From NCBI GenBank assembly GCA_946480575.1, contig CAMLKF010000008.1:1-44765 (forward strand): a stretch of 44,765 nt of DNA. The letters are read 5' to 3'. A program made the translations under genes and the position numbers. Below are positions 7,258 through 16,902 of this stretch, one piece after another (position 1 is the first letter of the stretch; the number at the start of each line of letters is the position of its first letter). The notes under the pieces were generated by a model. The model was not told the origin of the DNA, did no database searches, and saw only the letters and a list, made by a program, of their open reading frames with translations. Source of the DNA: an uncultured Nitrososphaera sp. Its GTDB lineage: Archaea > Thermoproteota > Nitrososphaeria > Nitrososphaerales > Nitrososphaeraceae.

Positions 7258-8463
7258 TTGGCACTAAAGACGCTTTCTGACCTGCAAGACCCGCAGTTTG
7301 ACGGCAAGAGAGTGTTCGTGCGGGTCGACTTTAACGTCAGCATAAACGACAACGGCGCAGTAGGCGAGGACTACAGAATACGCATGACTCTTCCCACAAT
7401 CGAATACCTAGCAAAGCGAGGGGCCAAGGTGATACTTGCGTCGCACCTCGGCAGGCCAGAAGGGTGGGACAAGCAGTATTCGCTTGCGCCAGTGGCAAGG
7501 CGTCTGTCAGACATTGTCGGCAGGTCGAGGCCACCCATAAGGTTTGCCAGCGACTGCGTTGGTCCGGAGGTCGAGGGCGAGATAGCCAGGATGAACCCGG
7601 GCGACATCATGCTTTTGGAAAACCTGCGCTTCCACAAGGAAGAGGAGGCAAACGACCCGGAGTTTAGCAAAAAGCTGGCGTCGCTTGCAGACATTTATGT
7701 CAACGATGCCTTCAGCACTTCTCACAGGAAGCATTCATCAACTTATGGCGCGGCGTGGCTCTTTGACACGAGGCTCGCCGGCTTTAATTTGAGCAAGGAA
7801 GTTGAATATCTGTCAATGATAAGGGAAAAGCCGATCAAGCCCTTCACGCTTGTGGTTGGAGGCATCAAGATAAAGGACAAGATAGGCGCGCTCGAGCACT
7901 TGCTGCCAAAGGCCGACAGAGCGATAATAGGTGGAGCTGCCGCATACACGTTCCTCAAGGCAAAGGGCATCAAGACAGGCAATTCGCTTATCGACAGCGA
8001 GCGCCTGCCGTGGGTCACAAAGGCACTATCTGGCTATGGCGACAAGATAATGCTTCCAACTGACCACGTTTGCGCGCACTCGCCAAACGACACTTCGGTC
8101 ACCATGGTCAAGGGGGACATCCCCGATGGCATGTCCGGCTTTGATATCGGCAACGAGACTATAGAGCGCTATTCGGCAGAACTGGGCGGGAATGGCGGCG
8201 GGACGTTATTCTGGAATGGGCCGATGGGTATGTTCGAGATAAGGGCGTTTTCAAACGGCACGATAAACATCGCAAAAAGCATGGCGCTTGCGTTCTGGCG
8301 CGGGAGCAAGACCCTGATCGGCGGAGGCGACACGCTAGAAGCAATGAAGAGGGCGGGCGTGGCAGAGAACGAAGTGAGCCATGTATCTACTGGCGGAGGC
8401 GCAACCCTCAGGTACCTTGCCGGCGACGAGATGCCCGGCGTAAGGATACTGAACGAGAACTAG
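7258..8463 (+). CDS. pgk: Phosphoglycerate kinase
   Basis: Transfers phosphate between 1,3-bisphosphoglycerate and ADP; in a thaumarchaeon it mainly serves gluconeogenesis from CO2-fixation products. 401 residues, normal archaeal length. Landmarks are VFVRVDFNVSIND near the start, ASHLGRPEG, MLLENLRFHKEEE, DIYVNDAFSTSHRKHSS, WNGPMGMFE, GGGDTLEAMKRAG and the final STGGGATLRYLAGDEMPGV, covering both substrate-binding lobes. The start is TTG 7258; an AT-rich TATA-like stretch (AGATAAATAAAA) lies about 30 nt upstream, which fits a leaderless transcript. The stop overlaps that of a small converging gene. Confidence 0.96.
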   Translation: MALKTLSDLQDPQFDGKRVFVRVDFNVSINDNGAVGEDYRIRMTLPTIEYLAKRGAKVILASHLGRPEGWDKQYSLAPVARRLSDIVGRSRPPIRFASDCVGPEVEGEIARMNPGDIMLLENLRFHKEEEANDPEFSKKLASLADIYVNDAFSTSHRKHSSTYGAAWLFDTRLAGFNLSKEVEYLSMIREKPIKPFTLVVGGIKIKDKIGALEHLLPKADRAIIGGAAAYTFLKAKGIKTGNSLIDSERLPWVTKALSGYGDKIMLPTDHVCAHSPNDTSVTMVKGDIPDGMSGFDIGNETIERYSAELGGNGGGTLFWNGPMGMFEIRAFSNGTINIAKSMALAFWRGSKTLIGGGDTLEAMKRAGVAENEVSHVSTGGGATLRYLAGDEMPGVRILNEN

Positions 8464-8618
8464 GCTTTTGTTGCCTGCTGTTGCACCGATGGCATCAGTG
8501 CCTTGCCTCTCGGCGCTATTTCCTTCTTGAGCACATCCATTCTATTGATACCCTTGCGGAGCCTGTTATCAGTAGGCTGGCCACTATTGAGAGCATCTGA
8601 AGAGAATTCAATTTGCAT
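8460..8618 (-). CDS. Small hypothetical protein (52 aa)
   Basis: From ATG 8618 the product begins MQIEFSSDALNSGQPTDN, contains RMDVLKKEIAPRGKALMPSV and ends in a Gln-rich tail. An in-frame ATG at 8630 is an alternative, but GCTTAAATGC at about 8637-8646 is at the right distance to drive a leaderless start at 8618. Codon use is gene-like. It overlaps the pgk stop codon tail to tail. Family unknown. Confidence 0.55.
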   Translation of the reverse strand: MQIEFSSDALNSGQPTDNRLRKGINRMDVLKKEIAPRGKALMPSVQQQATKA

Positions 8619-8710
8619 GTTATAGAACATTCATCGCATTTAAGCAGACTGGTCGATAACCGTAGAGCCTAGAGATTGATTCCCTGATCATCATGTAGAT
8701 GGGCGGGCGA

Positions 8711-10315
8711 CTAGACTATGTTGACCCTGACTGCCTTCGTGTAAGACACGTCATCGTTGCCAGCGCCTATCATTATGATGTACTGGCCGGCAGCAAGATC
8801 CTCTGCTGCGGTAAAGGTGTACGAAACCTGCTTTGAGCTGCCAGCGCCTACAGAAACCGATTCTTCGCTGAATATGCCTGACGAATTGCCAAGCCCTGCG
8901 TTTGGCGTAAATGTGCCAGCTGCAATCATCCTACCGTTGAAATCTCCTGATGCGTTCACAGTGACCCGGATTTCGGCGCTGTCGCCCCTTGCAACAGTTA
9001 TTTCTTCAGTCGCATCGACAGAGAACGGCAGCTGCTTGTCTGCGTCTACCGTCCCCATCTTGTTCTCAGTCCACTCGGTAAACCACACTTGGTTGTCAGG
9101 GCCTACTGACAATTGCAGCGCGTTTGCAACGCCGCAATTCTTTGCGTCGTCGGGGCAAAGCGCCCAGAGCCGGTTCTGGGAAGGAACCCAGTACTCGACA
9201 AGCGTAAGCTCCTGCGGATCAAATCGGGCGATCTTGTTGCCTGTGTGCTCGTTGAACCAGAGCGAGCCGTCAGGCGCCCTTTCTATCCAGTAGGGCAGCG
9301 TATAGGCGTTTGACGGGGCAGTGCCACCGTAAATCCTCGGAGATGCCACCGACGTGACAAATTTCGTTATCTCGCCGCTGGCAGGGTCGTACCTGAAGAA
9401 GACGTTTGTCCCATGGTCTGTGACCCAGAGGCTGCCTGAATTGTCAAGTGCCATACCCACGGGGGAGGTGATGTCCGCTGGAAGGTCAACCGTGCGGTCG
9501 ACCTGTCCTGCGTCGACGTCATACCTGAAGAGCTGCCCTTTCTGCTGGAATGCAAGGATTGAAACCCACACGTCGTTGTTTGTGTCGTCTATGACCAGCG
9601 AGCCGGAGGTTATCAGGTCTTTGTCAATGCCAGAGAACCCGTCAAGCGGCAGCGGGATTTCAGTGATGCCGTCAGAAGTGCCGTTCTTCATTTCAGACAC
9701 GTTGCCAAAAAAGAGCGACTTAGACTGTACGCCCACAAAGTAGATGTTGCCCTGCGAGTCGAAATCCATCGAGGCAGGGAGGTTGGCTGGAACCCTGAAC
9801 GCGTCAAAGGTTTCAGTCGACTTGTTGAACCTCCATATCGCGTTCTGCCTTTCGTCGGTGAACCAGATGTTGCCTCTATCGTCCGCCTTTGCGGCCCACG
9901 ACATTGAGAAGGCCGTCGGGCTAGAGCGTGCAGGCCATGATGGGATTGCGTATTCCTTTTCAAAACCGCTTCCTGCAAGGCTGTAGCTGCCAAGCGTCCC
10001 GTGCTTTGTCGATACGTACCACACCGTTTCGCCGTCCACTTCGACTGCAAGTGGCATTTCGCATTCAGACGGCAAGACCAGCTCGCTGGTGTACTGCGTC
10101 GAATCTGGCTGACCGCCGTCTCCACAGAACCTTGTCTGAAATTGCTCTATCGCCCTGTTTCTTGATTCTTTTTGAGGATCGGTAGTAGACGGCTGGCTGC
10201 GGGCAAGCATTGAAACTGAAACTGCTGCCACTGCGACTATGCCAATGATGGCGTAAACGATGATCTTTTTTGATGATGAAGAGCTTGAAGCGCGTCCTTT
10301 ACGAGAGCCAGCCAA
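8711..10315 (-). CDS. Membrane-anchored Vgb/NHL-type beta-propeller protein (534 aa)
   Basis: Residues about 18-39 form one membrane helix (IIVYAIIGIVAVAAVSV) after a Ser/Lys-rich start, so the rest is probably outside the cell. Residues about 90-410 contain repeated blades of streptogramin-lyase (COG4257) type, with recurring WFTDE, LWVTDHGTN, LWFNEHTGNKIARFD and VWFTEWTENKMG motifs. Residues about 420-534 form an Ig-like beta domain. Four Cys may make disulfides. The lyase chemistry is known only for bacterial Vgb; here the propeller may bind or modify an unknown ligand. TTG start at 10315 with TATATT about 27 nt upstream. Confidence 0.85.
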   Translation of the reverse strand: MAGSRKGRASSSSSSKKIIVYAIIGIVAVAAVSVSMLARSQPSTTDPQKESRNRAIEQFQTRFCGDGGQPDSTQYTSELVLPSECEMPLAVEVDGETVWYVSTKHGTLGSYSLAGSGFEKEYAIPSWPARSSPTAFSMSWAAKADDRGNIWFTDERQNAIWRFNKSTETFDAFRVPANLPASMDFDSQGNIYFVGVQSKSLFFGNVSEMKNGTSDGITEIPLPLDGFSGIDKDLITSGSLVIDDTNNDVWVSILAFQQKGQLFRYDVDAGQVDRTVDLPADITSPVGMALDNSGSLWVTDHGTNVFFRYDPASGEITKFVTSVASPRIYGGTAPSNAYTLPYWIERAPDGSLWFNEHTGNKIARFDPQELTLVEYWVPSQNRLWALCPDDAKNCGVANALQLSVGPDNQVWFTEWTENKMGTVDADKQLPFSVDATEEITVARGDSAEIRVTVNASGDFNGRMIAAGTFTPNAGLGNSSGIFSEESVSVGAGSSKQVSYTFTAAEDLAAGQYIIMIGAGNDDVSYTKAVRVNIV

Positions 10316-10419
10316 TGAGAAAAAATCGGTTTTCTACAATATATCTCTAACCTGTGTGTAGCCAGAGATTATTGGCATAGACAGAAATAGCAATATGCGT
10401 CTAGATGTGATGTCTTTCT

Positions 10420-11322
10420 TTGACCACGAAGGCGGCAGAGTCCAACCAGAGGCAGCAAGCGGCTATTGGCTACCTCTCGGTGTTGTTTGCTTCGGTGCTC
10501 TTTGGCTCTGTCTTTACGCTGGCAAAGATACCACTTGAGCGCGTCGACCCGCTTGCACTTGCTGCCCTCACATACACTATCGCTGGCCTATCCCTTATCC
10601 CATTTGCAAAGGTGTCGTTCAAATTTAGCACCCGGCGAGACTACCGCTACCTTCTTGCGATAACTCTTCTTGGCGCCGTAGCCGCGCCAGTGCTCCTGCT
10701 CTACGGCCTCCAGCAGACCAGCGCGTCTGACGCCTCCATACTGACAAACGGCGAGGTGCTGTTCACAATAATTCTGTCTGCAATATTCTTTAATGAAAAG
10801 CCAAAGGGCAGGGTCGGGCTGTTCGCAGTTGTCCTCGTCATAATTGGGCTTTTCATGGCGACGACAGACCTCCGCGCTCCCGAAACTGTTCTGTCCTTTA
10901 ATGCCGGCAATGTTATGATCCTAGCGTCGATGTTCTGCTGGGCAGTCGATAACAATCTCAGTAGGCGCCTGACTGCAAACGTCAACCCTGCCAAGATAGC
11001 GATGGTCAAGTCGCTCCTTGGCGGCCTAATACTTCTCGCAATAGCACTTGCACTTGGCAGATGGGATTACATTGCAGCAATCGAGCCAAACCTGTGGCTC
11101 ATAATAATCGGCATGTCCGCCTCTGGGTTTGGCGGTGCTCTCCTGCTCTTTTTGCAGGGCATCAAGAGGATTGGGACTGTCAAAACGATGTCTGTCTTTT
11201 CGCTCGTCCCGGTATTTGGCATAGTAATCGCGGCCCTTGCCCTTGGCGAGTCAATAAGCATCTTTCAGGGAATTGCGACTGGCATCATAATCGCTGGCAT
11301 CCTGATGCTGAGCCGGCACTAG
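10420..11322 (+). CDS. EamA/DMT family transporter
   Basis: 300 residues with ten predicted membrane helices in two EamA repeats. The first includes FASVLFGSVFTLAKIPLERV and GLQQTSASDASILTNGEVLF; the second includes ASMFCWAVDNNLSRRL and GIKRIGTVKTMSVFSLVPVF. DMT carriers export or import small metabolites, and the substrate cannot be read from sequence. TTG start at 10420. It ends 3 bp before the converging pth2 gene. Confidence 0.9.
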   Translation: MTTKAAESNQRQQAAIGYLSVLFASVLFGSVFTLAKIPLERVDPLALAALTYTIAGLSLIPFAKVSFKFSTRRDYRYLLAITLLGAVAAPVLLLYGLQQTSASDASILTNGEVLFTIILSAIFFNEKPKGRVGLFAVVLVIIGLFMATTDLRAPETVLSFNAGNVMILASMFCWAVDNNLSRRLTANVNPAKIAMVKSLLGGLILLAIALALGRWDYIAAIEPNLWLIIIGMSASGFGGALLLFLQGIKRIGTVKTMSVFSLVPVFGIVIAALALGESISIFQGIATGIIIAGILMLSRH

Positions 11323-11324
11323 AA

Positions 11325-11678
11325 CTAGAGCAGCTTCAGATCGTTTGTCACCCTGTCTATAACCTCAGAAGGGGCTGGACCTATCCCTATGCAGGTGATC
11401 GTCCCCGGCGGGATCTGCGTGAGCCCGCTGTCCTGAATCTGCACGACTGGCAGCGTGAGGCTCTCGGCGCGCTTGCGCACCTCCATGAGCTCTTCCATGT
11501 CCTTCACCTTCACCACGACCTTGGCCTGGCCGCCCTCAAACCATGCCTCGAACCACTCTGGCTTTCTTTCCTTCGTCCTCTGGGCGCCCATCACGGCGGC
11601 GTGGGCCGCCTGTGCGGCTATCTTGCCCGTGCCCATGCCAAGATCCCGCCTGACCACGATTACCTGCTTGAACTCCAC
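11325..11678 (-). CDS. pth2: Peptidyl-tRNA hydrolase, Pth2 type
   Basis: Releases tRNA from peptidyl-tRNAs dropped by ribosomes. 117 residues, the usual archaeal/eukaryotic Pth2 size. Family landmarks are VIVVRRDLGMGTGKIAAQAA (phosphate/tRNA-binding loop, catalytic Lys and Asp region), AHAAVMGA, GQAKVVVKVKDMEEL, and a C-terminal QDSGLTQIPPGTITCIGIGP. GTG start at 11678, with TTAATTAAAC about 25 nt upstream in the spacer shared with the geranylgeranyl reductase gene. Confidence 0.95.
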   Translation of the reverse strand: MEFKQVIVVRRDLGMGTGKIAAQAAHAAVMGAQRTKERKPEWFEAWFEGGQAKVVVKVKDMEELMEVRKRAESLTLPVVQIQDSGLTQIPPGTITCIGIGPAPSEVIDRVTNDLKLL

Positions 11679-11736
11679 GATGTCCGGGCATAGTTTAATT
11701 AACAGAGTGAAAAATACATTGCTGGTCTTTTGTGAG

Positions 11737-12897
11737 ATGCCGGCTGATTATAACGTGGTGGTGGCAGGCGGCAGCATCTCTGGCCTCCTTGCGGCGCGCG
11801 AGATAGCTGCAGGTGGCGCCTCGGTTGCGACTCTTGAGGAAGACCCTGAGGTCGGGACGCCAGAGCATTGCGGCGGACTCGTAAGCATAGTAGGCATACG
11901 CAACCTCGGCCTTGTTCCCGACAACACGGCTGTAGAGAACAACAAGATTACTCGCGCCAAGATATCCTCTGCTTCAAGCAGCTTTGAGATAAGCGCTGAA
12001 AAGCAGCATGTCATGGTGCTTGACAGGAGGGCGTTTGACAAGCAGATCGCCTTTCAGGCGCAAAAGCTTGGCGCCGAGATAAGGGTAAAGTGCTTGATGC
12101 GCTCCTGCGAAAAGAACGGCTCGCATTACACTGTCAAGACATCTGAAGGCGATCTTACATGCGACTACTTTATCGACGCAAGGGGTGTCGCGTCGATAAT
12201 CGGCAAGAACAGAGAAGGCGTCCTGCAATCCGCGCAGTACGAAGTGTATGCACCTTGGATAGAGCGGGACATGGTCGAAGTTGCGTTTGACAGCGAGCAG
12301 TACCCTGGCTTCTTTGCATGGATTATCCCGACACGTAATGGAAGCGGCAAGGTGGGAGTGGCGGGCAAGGGCATCAACGCCGCAAACGCGTTAAAGTCGT
12401 ACATGGACGGCAAGAGGGAGAAGTATTCTGTCGTGCGCAAGGTCTACGCTCCCATCTGGGTCAATGGCCCGCTCCAGAGTTTCACTTCAGGGAGAACGAT
12501 AATCGTGGGCGACGCGGCAGGTCAGAGCAAGCCGACAACGGCAGGCGGCATCTATACCTGCGGCATGGGAGGCATGCTTGCCGGCAGGGCTGTGGCCCAA
12601 GCAATTAACAATGGCGACGATAGTGCGCTTGCAGAGTACGAAAAGGGGTGGCTCTCCATGTTCAAGGCCGAGTTTGACAAGATGCTCCTTGCACGCAGGC
12701 TGCTCGAGCGCCTTGACAACAAGGCCATAGACGGGGTGTTTTCCGCAATACCGCCTGACAGGCTCGAAGAAGCTGCTGCCAGTGGCGACTTTGACTTTCA
12801 TTCCGCCGCCGTGGGCAAGATATTGAGCGCCAAGAGCGCTGCTAGGATGGCAAAGGCGCTGCTTGGCAACGAAATCAGGCGTCTGATTGACATCTAA
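11737..12897 (+). CDS. Geranylgeranyl reductase family FAD enzyme
   Basis: 386 residues. The N-terminal FAD fold reads VVVAGGSISGLLAAREIA followed by an EEDPEVG-type acidic strand end; EHCGGLVSIVGIRN is the GGR-family substrate-side motif; the second FAD motif is TIIVGDAAGQSKPTTAGGIY. Members saturate the isoprenoid chains of archaeal membrane lipids (digeranylgeranylglycerophospholipid reductase) or related geranylgeranyl compounds. The frame is open upstream to 11455, but that part is antisense to pth2; the ATG at 11737 gives a normal N-terminus. Most likely a lipid enzyme; archaeal genomes often carry several paralogs. Confidence 0.9.
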   Translation: MPADYNVVVAGGSISGLLAAREIAAGGASVATLEEDPEVGTPEHCGGLVSIVGIRNLGLVPDNTAVENNKITRAKISSASSSFEISAEKQHVMVLDRRAFDKQIAFQAQKLGAEIRVKCLMRSCEKNGSHYTVKTSEGDLTCDYFIDARGVASIIGKNREGVLQSAQYEVYAPWIERDMVEVAFDSEQYPGFFAWIIPTRNGSGKVGVAGKGINAANALKSYMDGKREKYSVVRKVYAPIWVNGPLQSFTSGRTIIVGDAAGQSKPTTAGGIYTCGMGGMLAGRAVAQAINNGDDSALAEYEKGWLSMFKAEFDKMLLARRLLERLDNKAIDGVFSAIPPDRLEEAAASGDFDFHSAAVGKILSAKSAARMAKALLGNEIRRLIDI

Positions 12898-12935
12898 GCA
12901 AGATATAAATTCGGATAATCTCGAAAAGAGCGTGT

Positions 12936-13115
12936 ATGTCAAAACCATTGCAGTTACCAGTCTGCACCTCATGCAGCAGACCCATTATGCCTAATGACGA
13001 GTGTGTCAAGTATTACTGTCCAAACTGCGGCTACGTATTGATGTGGCGCTGCGAAAGCTGCCGCGAATTTGCCAGATCCTACAAGTGCGTAGGGTGCGGC
13101 TTTGAGGGCCCATAG
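12936..13115 (+). CDS. Zinc-ribbon RNA-binding-type protein paired with aEF1-beta (59 aa)
   Basis: The product has four Cys-x2-Cys pairs (starting CTSC, CPNC, CESC, CVGC), enough for two zinc ribbons, matching the archaeal COG2888-type zinc protein that commonly precedes the aEF1-beta gene. The next ATG follows its stop by 2 bp, so the two are co-transcribed. A GATATAAATT box lies about 27-34 nt before ATG 12936. The role is probably linked to translation; this is inference from the conserved pairing. Confidence 0.85.
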   Translation: MSKPLQLPVCTSCSRPIMPNDECVKYYCPNCGYVLMWRCESCREFARSYKCVGCGFEGP

Positions 13116-13117
13116 AC

Positions 13118-13399
13118 ATGGCGCGACTAGTTGCTAGGATACGCATTCTGCCTGCCGAGGCTGAGTCCAACCTTGACAGCGTTGTCCAGTCAATAAAGAG
13201 CTCGATACCGCAGGGAATGGAGATGAAGGGGCATGCGCTGGAGCCAATCGCGTTTGGCCTCAAGGCAATTGTCGGCGACTTTTTGCTCGAGGACGCGGAG
13301 GGCCAAATGGACAAGCTCGAAGACATGATAAAGAATGTCGAGGGCGTTGGCGAAATTGAAGTGATGAACATCAGCAGGCAGTCTGTAAAAATGAAGTAA
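13118..13399 (+). CDS. ef1b: Elongation factor 1-beta (aEF1B)
   Basis: The nucleotide exchange factor that reloads aEF1A with GTP. 93 residues, full length for the archaeal protein, which consists only of the exchange domain. Recognised by MARLVARIRILPAEAESNLD, HALEPIAFGLKAIVGDF and EGVGEIEVMNISRQSV, the alpha/beta sandwich that contacts aEF1A. It follows the zinc-ribbon gene by 2 bp. Confidence 0.95.
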   Translation: MARLVARIRILPAEAESNLDSVVQSIKSSIPQGMEMKGHALEPIAFGLKAIVGDFLLEDAEGQMDKLEDMIKNVEGVGEIEVMNISRQSVKMK

Positions 13400-13433
13400 C
13401 GTTCATCGTCATGATGCCGGAGGCTACCAAGTT

Positions 13434-15629
13434 TTGAAAAAGGCGCGCACAGGGAGCGGCGAATCATCTCCCGTTCAGCTGAGGGTAGCCGAAGCCAATC
13501 ATCGCGACGTGGGCAAGCGCAGGGCAAGAATCGACCCACGATACATGGAGCATCTCGGGATACAGGCCGGCGAAGTCATCGAGCTTGCAGGCAAGCGCAA
13601 CACCGCAGTCACCGCATGGCCGGCTGACGAGCAAGAGAAACAGGCAGACATTATCAGGATTGACGGCCAGACAAGAAAGAACGCCGGTGTCGGGCTTAAC
13701 GACCTGCTGAATGTCCGGAAGATAGAGTGCAGGCAGGCCAAGAGCGTCACCCTCATGCCGCTTGGCGACAGCAACATCACAGTCGACAGAGAGTTTTGTG
13801 ATTTTGTAAAGAACAGGCTCAAGGGCTACCCAGTCAGCGAGGGCGACGAAATTTCAGTAGTCATACTTGGCAACCCGATGGACTTTAGAATCGAGAAGAT
13901 GATGCCAAAGGCAATAACAAGGATCGAGCGGTCGACCCGGCTTTCCATAATGGCCGAGACTACAAGCGACAGAAAGCCCCGCGTCACCTACGAGGAGATT
14001 GGCGGCATGAAGGAGCAGATAAAGAGGCTGCGAGAGATTGTCGAGCTGCCGATGCGCCACCCAGAGGTTTTTGCAAGGCTCGGCATAGAGCCTCACAGCG
14101 GCATACTGATGTACGGCTCGCCGGGCTGCGGCAAGACGCTGATAGCAAAAGCGCTTGCATCCGAATCAGAGGCCAACTTTTTCATAATCAACGGTCCAGA
14201 GATAATGAACAAGTACTATGGCGAGACGGAGGCAAGGCTTCGCGACATATTCAAGGAAGCCCGTGACTCGTCGCCCTCGATAATATTCATCGACGAGATT
14301 GATGCCATCGCCCCAAAGAGGGAAGAGGCGTTTGGCGACGTAGAAAAGCGCGTCGTCGCCCAGCTCTTGGCGCTCATGGACGGCATGTCAGATAGAGGCC
14401 AGGTAATAGTTCTTGGAGCGACCAATAGGCCAGAAAGCCTTGACCCGGCGCTCAGGCGCCCCGGCAGGTTTGATAGGGAAATAGAGATCGGCGTTCCAAA
14501 CGCAGAAGGCCGGCTCGAGATACTGCAGATCCACACCCGCGGAATGCCCCTTTCAGAGGACATCAACCTGCAAGAACTTGCATCTGAACTGCACGGCTAC
14601 ACCGGCGCCGACATCAAGGCCCTCTGCAGAGAAGCTGCAATGAAGGCGCTGAGGCGCTACCTGCCTGAGATTGATCTCGAGGGCGACAAGATATCTCCAG
14701 AAATCTTGGAGAGCATGATGATAACTACCAAGGACTTCAAGGACGGCATGAAGGAAATTGTCCCGACTGCAATGAGGGAATTCTACGTCGAGGTTGCGCG
14801 CATAAAATGGAACGACGTTGGTGGGCTGTATGAAGCCAAGCGCACGCTGCACGACAACCTCATTACTGCCATCAGGGAGCCGGACAAGTTTGCCAAGATG
14901 GGCATCAGGCCGCCGCGCGGCGCGCTTCTTTACGGGCCGCCAGGCACTGGCAAGACGCTCCTTGCCAAGGCTCTTGCGACCGAGAGCAGCGCCAACATCA
15001 TTGTCGTGCGCGGACCGGAAGTTCTTAGCAAGTGGGTCGGCGAGTCTGAGAAGGCCATTCGAGAGATCTTTAGGAAGGCCAAAGCGTCATCACCATGCAT
15101 TGTAGTATTCGACGAGCTGGACTCGCTTGCAAGGCCAAGGGGCGGCGAAGAGGACATGTCCGGTAACGAAAGAGTACTCAGCCAGATACTGACTGAAATG
15201 GACGATGCGGGGAGCGCCGGCGTGGTGGTAATCGGCATAACGAACCGGCCAGACCTCATCGATACCTCGCTCCTGCGCCCCGGAAGGCTCGACCTCATAG
15301 TCTACGTAGGGTCGCCTGACGAAAAGGCGCGGCAGGAGATACTGCGCATCATTACCCAGCCCATGCCGCTTGCAACTGATGTAAATCTGGAAAGCATCAC
15401 CCAGTCCACAAGGAACTTCAGCGGCGCCGACCTCGTTGCGCTGTGCAGGGAAGCGGCTGTCAACGCCATGCAGAACAAGTCTGAAACGGTTTTAAATGCA
15501 GACTTTGCAAAGGCAATAAGGCTTGTAAGGCCGTCTATAACAAAGGACGTCGAAGAGTGGTACGAGTCAATAAAGAAAAACATCACCTACGCCATGCCAA
15601 AGCCGATAGACAAGACGTTCTACGGCTAA
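13434..15629 (+). CDS. cdc48: Cdc48/VAT-type AAA+ ATPase
   Basis: 731 residues with the p97/VAT order: N-domain (about 8-190), D1 AAA ring (about 195-430), D2 ring (about 465-700). It unfolds proteins and feeds the proteasome or remodels complexes. The D1 Walker A is GSPGCGKT near 228, differing from the usual GPPGTGKT at two positions; its Walker B is [10 protein letters not shown] and the arginine-finger region [11 protein letters not shown]2 has GPPGTGKT near 501 and [15 protein letters not shown]. The C-terminus ends KTFYG with no HbYX proteasome-docking tail. TTG start at 13434, about 35 nt after aEF1-beta. No upstream ATG is in frame. Confidence 0.95.
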   Translation: MKKARTGSGESSPVQLRVAEANHRDVGKRRARIDPRYMEHLGIQAGEVIELAGKRNTAVTAWPADEQEKQADIIRIDGQTRKNAGVGLNDLLNVRKIECRQAKSVTLMPLGDSNITVDREFCDFVKNRLKGYPVSEGDEISVVILGNPMDFRIEKMMPKAITRIERSTRLSIMAETTSDRKPRVTYEEIGGMKEQIKRLREIVELPMRHPEVFARLGIEPHSGILMYGSPGCGKTLIAKALASESEANFFIINGPEIMNKYYGETEARLRDIFKEARDSSPSIIFIDEIDAIAPKREEAFGDVEKRVVAQLLALMDGMSDRGQVIVLGATNRPESLDPALRRPGRFDREIEIGVPNAEGRLEILQIHTRGMPLSEDINLQELASELHGYTGADIKALCREAAMKALRRYLPEIDLEGDKISPEILESMMITTKDFKDGMKEIVPTAMREFYVEVARIKWNDVGGLYEAKRTLHDNLITAIREPDKFAKMGIRPPRGALLYGPPGTGKTLLAKALATESSANIIVVRGPEVLSKWVGESEKAIREIFRKAKASSPCIVVFDELDSLARPRGGEEDMSGNERVLSQILTEMDDAGSAGVVVIGITNRPDLIDTSLLRPGRLDLIVYVGSPDEKARQEILRIITQPMPLATDVNLESITQSTRNFSGADLVALCREAAVNAMQNKSETVLNADFAKAIRLVRPSITKDVEEWYESIKKNITYAMPKPIDKTFYG

Positions 15630-15988
15630 TAATCGCATTACAATTAAGACGTACGATTGAGCAGGAAAAGGGAAAAGCAACTGAAATAATGAATAAATGA
15701 TCCTAACAAATCAGGCAAGCAATTATTGATGCCATTAAATTGCCAGAGACATAGTGCATGCATATGCCTTTCCCCTCTGATGGCACCGCTTGCGGCACTA
15801 GCAGATGGAGCATTGTAAAGCATTAAAATGACCATATGGATTTCAGTTGTCTTGTTCTATTCGTTGTAGATGTGAGTCATTTTGACTTTGAGATCCTAAC
15901 TTCGGTCACTCATAGGTTTGCTTCAAAAACCCGTCTATTCATTTCAATTTTCATGTCTTTGGCATTATAGCCTTCGAATGCTTTTACC
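15630..15988. other. AT-rich spacer, no gene seen
   Basis: No supported gene. A minus-strand frame (15644-15835) is Phe/Leu/Ser-rich and lacks family resemblance. A GCATTATAGC element near 15962-15971 is placed about 27 nt before the ATG at 15995 and is probably that gene's TATA box. Confidence 0.4.
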
Positions 15989-15994
15989 GTGAGT

Positions 15995-16324
15995 ATGTCA
16001 AAGGAGTTTTGCTCATCTCAAGCACAAACGAAAGGATTATTGTATCAGCACTACGCTAGGCGTATTGAGGTGCTCGAACCCATATTGATGAAAAAGAGCA
16101 GACCTTCGATGTATTATCATGTTGTCTGTGCAGAGACGATTATTGGAGTTAAAGAGATGGTACGTCAATACCGCTGCCGCTTTGAAAAACAGAATCTACA
16201 CTATACAGTGAAACTACAACAAAATTTGGCAAACCTCTTTTATGATATTGCGAAGAGTGATCTGCGCGATTGTCGACAGATGACCAACAACAGCAATTCG
16301 AAAAACGACTCAAAGATGTACTAA
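15995..16324 (+). CDS. Unrecognised protein in AT-rich island (109 aa)
   Basis: Not recognised. From ATG 15995 (alternative GTG 15989) the product is Lys/Gln/Tyr-rich and helical, with MYYHVVCAETIIGVKEMVRQ and LHYTVKLQQNLANLFYDIAK. No membrane segment or metal motif is clear. Codon use is more AT-rich than in the flanking core genes, suggesting recent arrival or relaxed selection. A TATA-like box about 27-30 nt upstream supports expression. Its last 55 nt overlap the start of the zinc-finger gene at 16270 in another frame; the real end could be earlier if a frameshift once fused the two. Confidence 0.5.
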   Translation: MSKEFCSSQAQTKGLLYQHYARRIEVLEPILMKKSRPSMYYHVVCAETIIGVKEMVRQYRCRFEKQNLHYTVKLQQNLANLFYDIAKSDLRDCRQMTNNSNSKNDSKMY

Positions 16325-16437
16325 ATAAGATTTTTTATTGCATCGAATGTCAAACAGTCTTTCTTTTTGAAACAGACGTGAAGTATCATGAAGCAGTTAC
16401 AAGACACACAAAATTCCAAACCTTGCCATTCACTTGA
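16270..16437 (+). CDS. Small C2H2 zinc-finger protein (55 aa)
   Basis: TTG 16270 gives a product starting MSTDDQQQQFEKRLKDVLNK, followed by one finger Cys24-x2-Cys27-x12-His40-x5-His46 with Phe at the expected core position. The first 20 residues form a charged, probably helical stretch, so this could be an oligomerising finger protein. It overlaps the preceding ORF by 55 nt in a different frame, a sign of either translational coupling or an old frameshift in a longer gene. Too short for many gene finders. Confidence 0.55.
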   Translation: MSTDDQQQQFEKRLKDVLNKIFYCIECQTVFLFETDVKYHEAVTRHTKFQTLPFT

Positions 16438-16451
16438 AAGTTATCATCAGA

Positions 16452-16697
16452 ATGTCAAAAGCTATTCTGCTGATAACGACTTTTTTCTTGCTTTTGTCCT
16501 CAACTTTAAGCCACAGAAGACTGACTCGCTCCAATACGAAAATACACTTCGCACTCTTGACAGTATTTTTCATGCTGAGCTTGTACAGGCTAGGTTATGA
16601 ACTAGAAATGAATCCTTTATCGTTATCTGGTTTTGGTATTTCAATTCCGGTTGACAAAAGAAAATTGATTGTTAATGATGACACCAAGACTGAGTAG
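16452..16697 (+). CDS. Small two-helix membrane protein (81 aa)
   Basis: From ATG 16452 the product has a hydrophobic stretch AILLITTFFLLLSS right at the N-terminus and a second one FALLTVFFMLSLY, then a polar tail ending in an acidic region. This fits a two-pass small membrane protein, or a signal anchor plus one helix. It starts 14 nt after the zinc-finger gene. AT-rich composition could produce hydrophobic frames by chance, so support is modest. Confidence 0.35.
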   Translation: MSKAILLITTFFLLLSSTLSHRRLTRSNTKIHFALLTVFFMLSLYRLGYELEMNPLSLSGFGISIPVDKRKLIVNDDTKTE

Positions 16698-16902
16698 CCA
16701 TAATTCCTAGCATATAGAATAGGCAAACATAGTACATATAGTTCACACTAGTATACGACCTGCTAGTGGGTATGATATAATCAAGACTCAATGAACTCTT
16801 CTTTTATGCGGCATTTTCTCCGCTTTTTTGCAGTTTAGGGAGTCTCTTATAGTATGAAAGCCAAGTTTTGCCACTACTTGTCCTTCTCGACAACTGGGGT
16901 TT

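Noticed and set aside
11455..11736. N-terminal extension of the geranylgeranyl reductase frame
   Set aside because: Antisense to pth2 and unlike the family; the normal FAD-binding N-terminus begins at ATG 11737.
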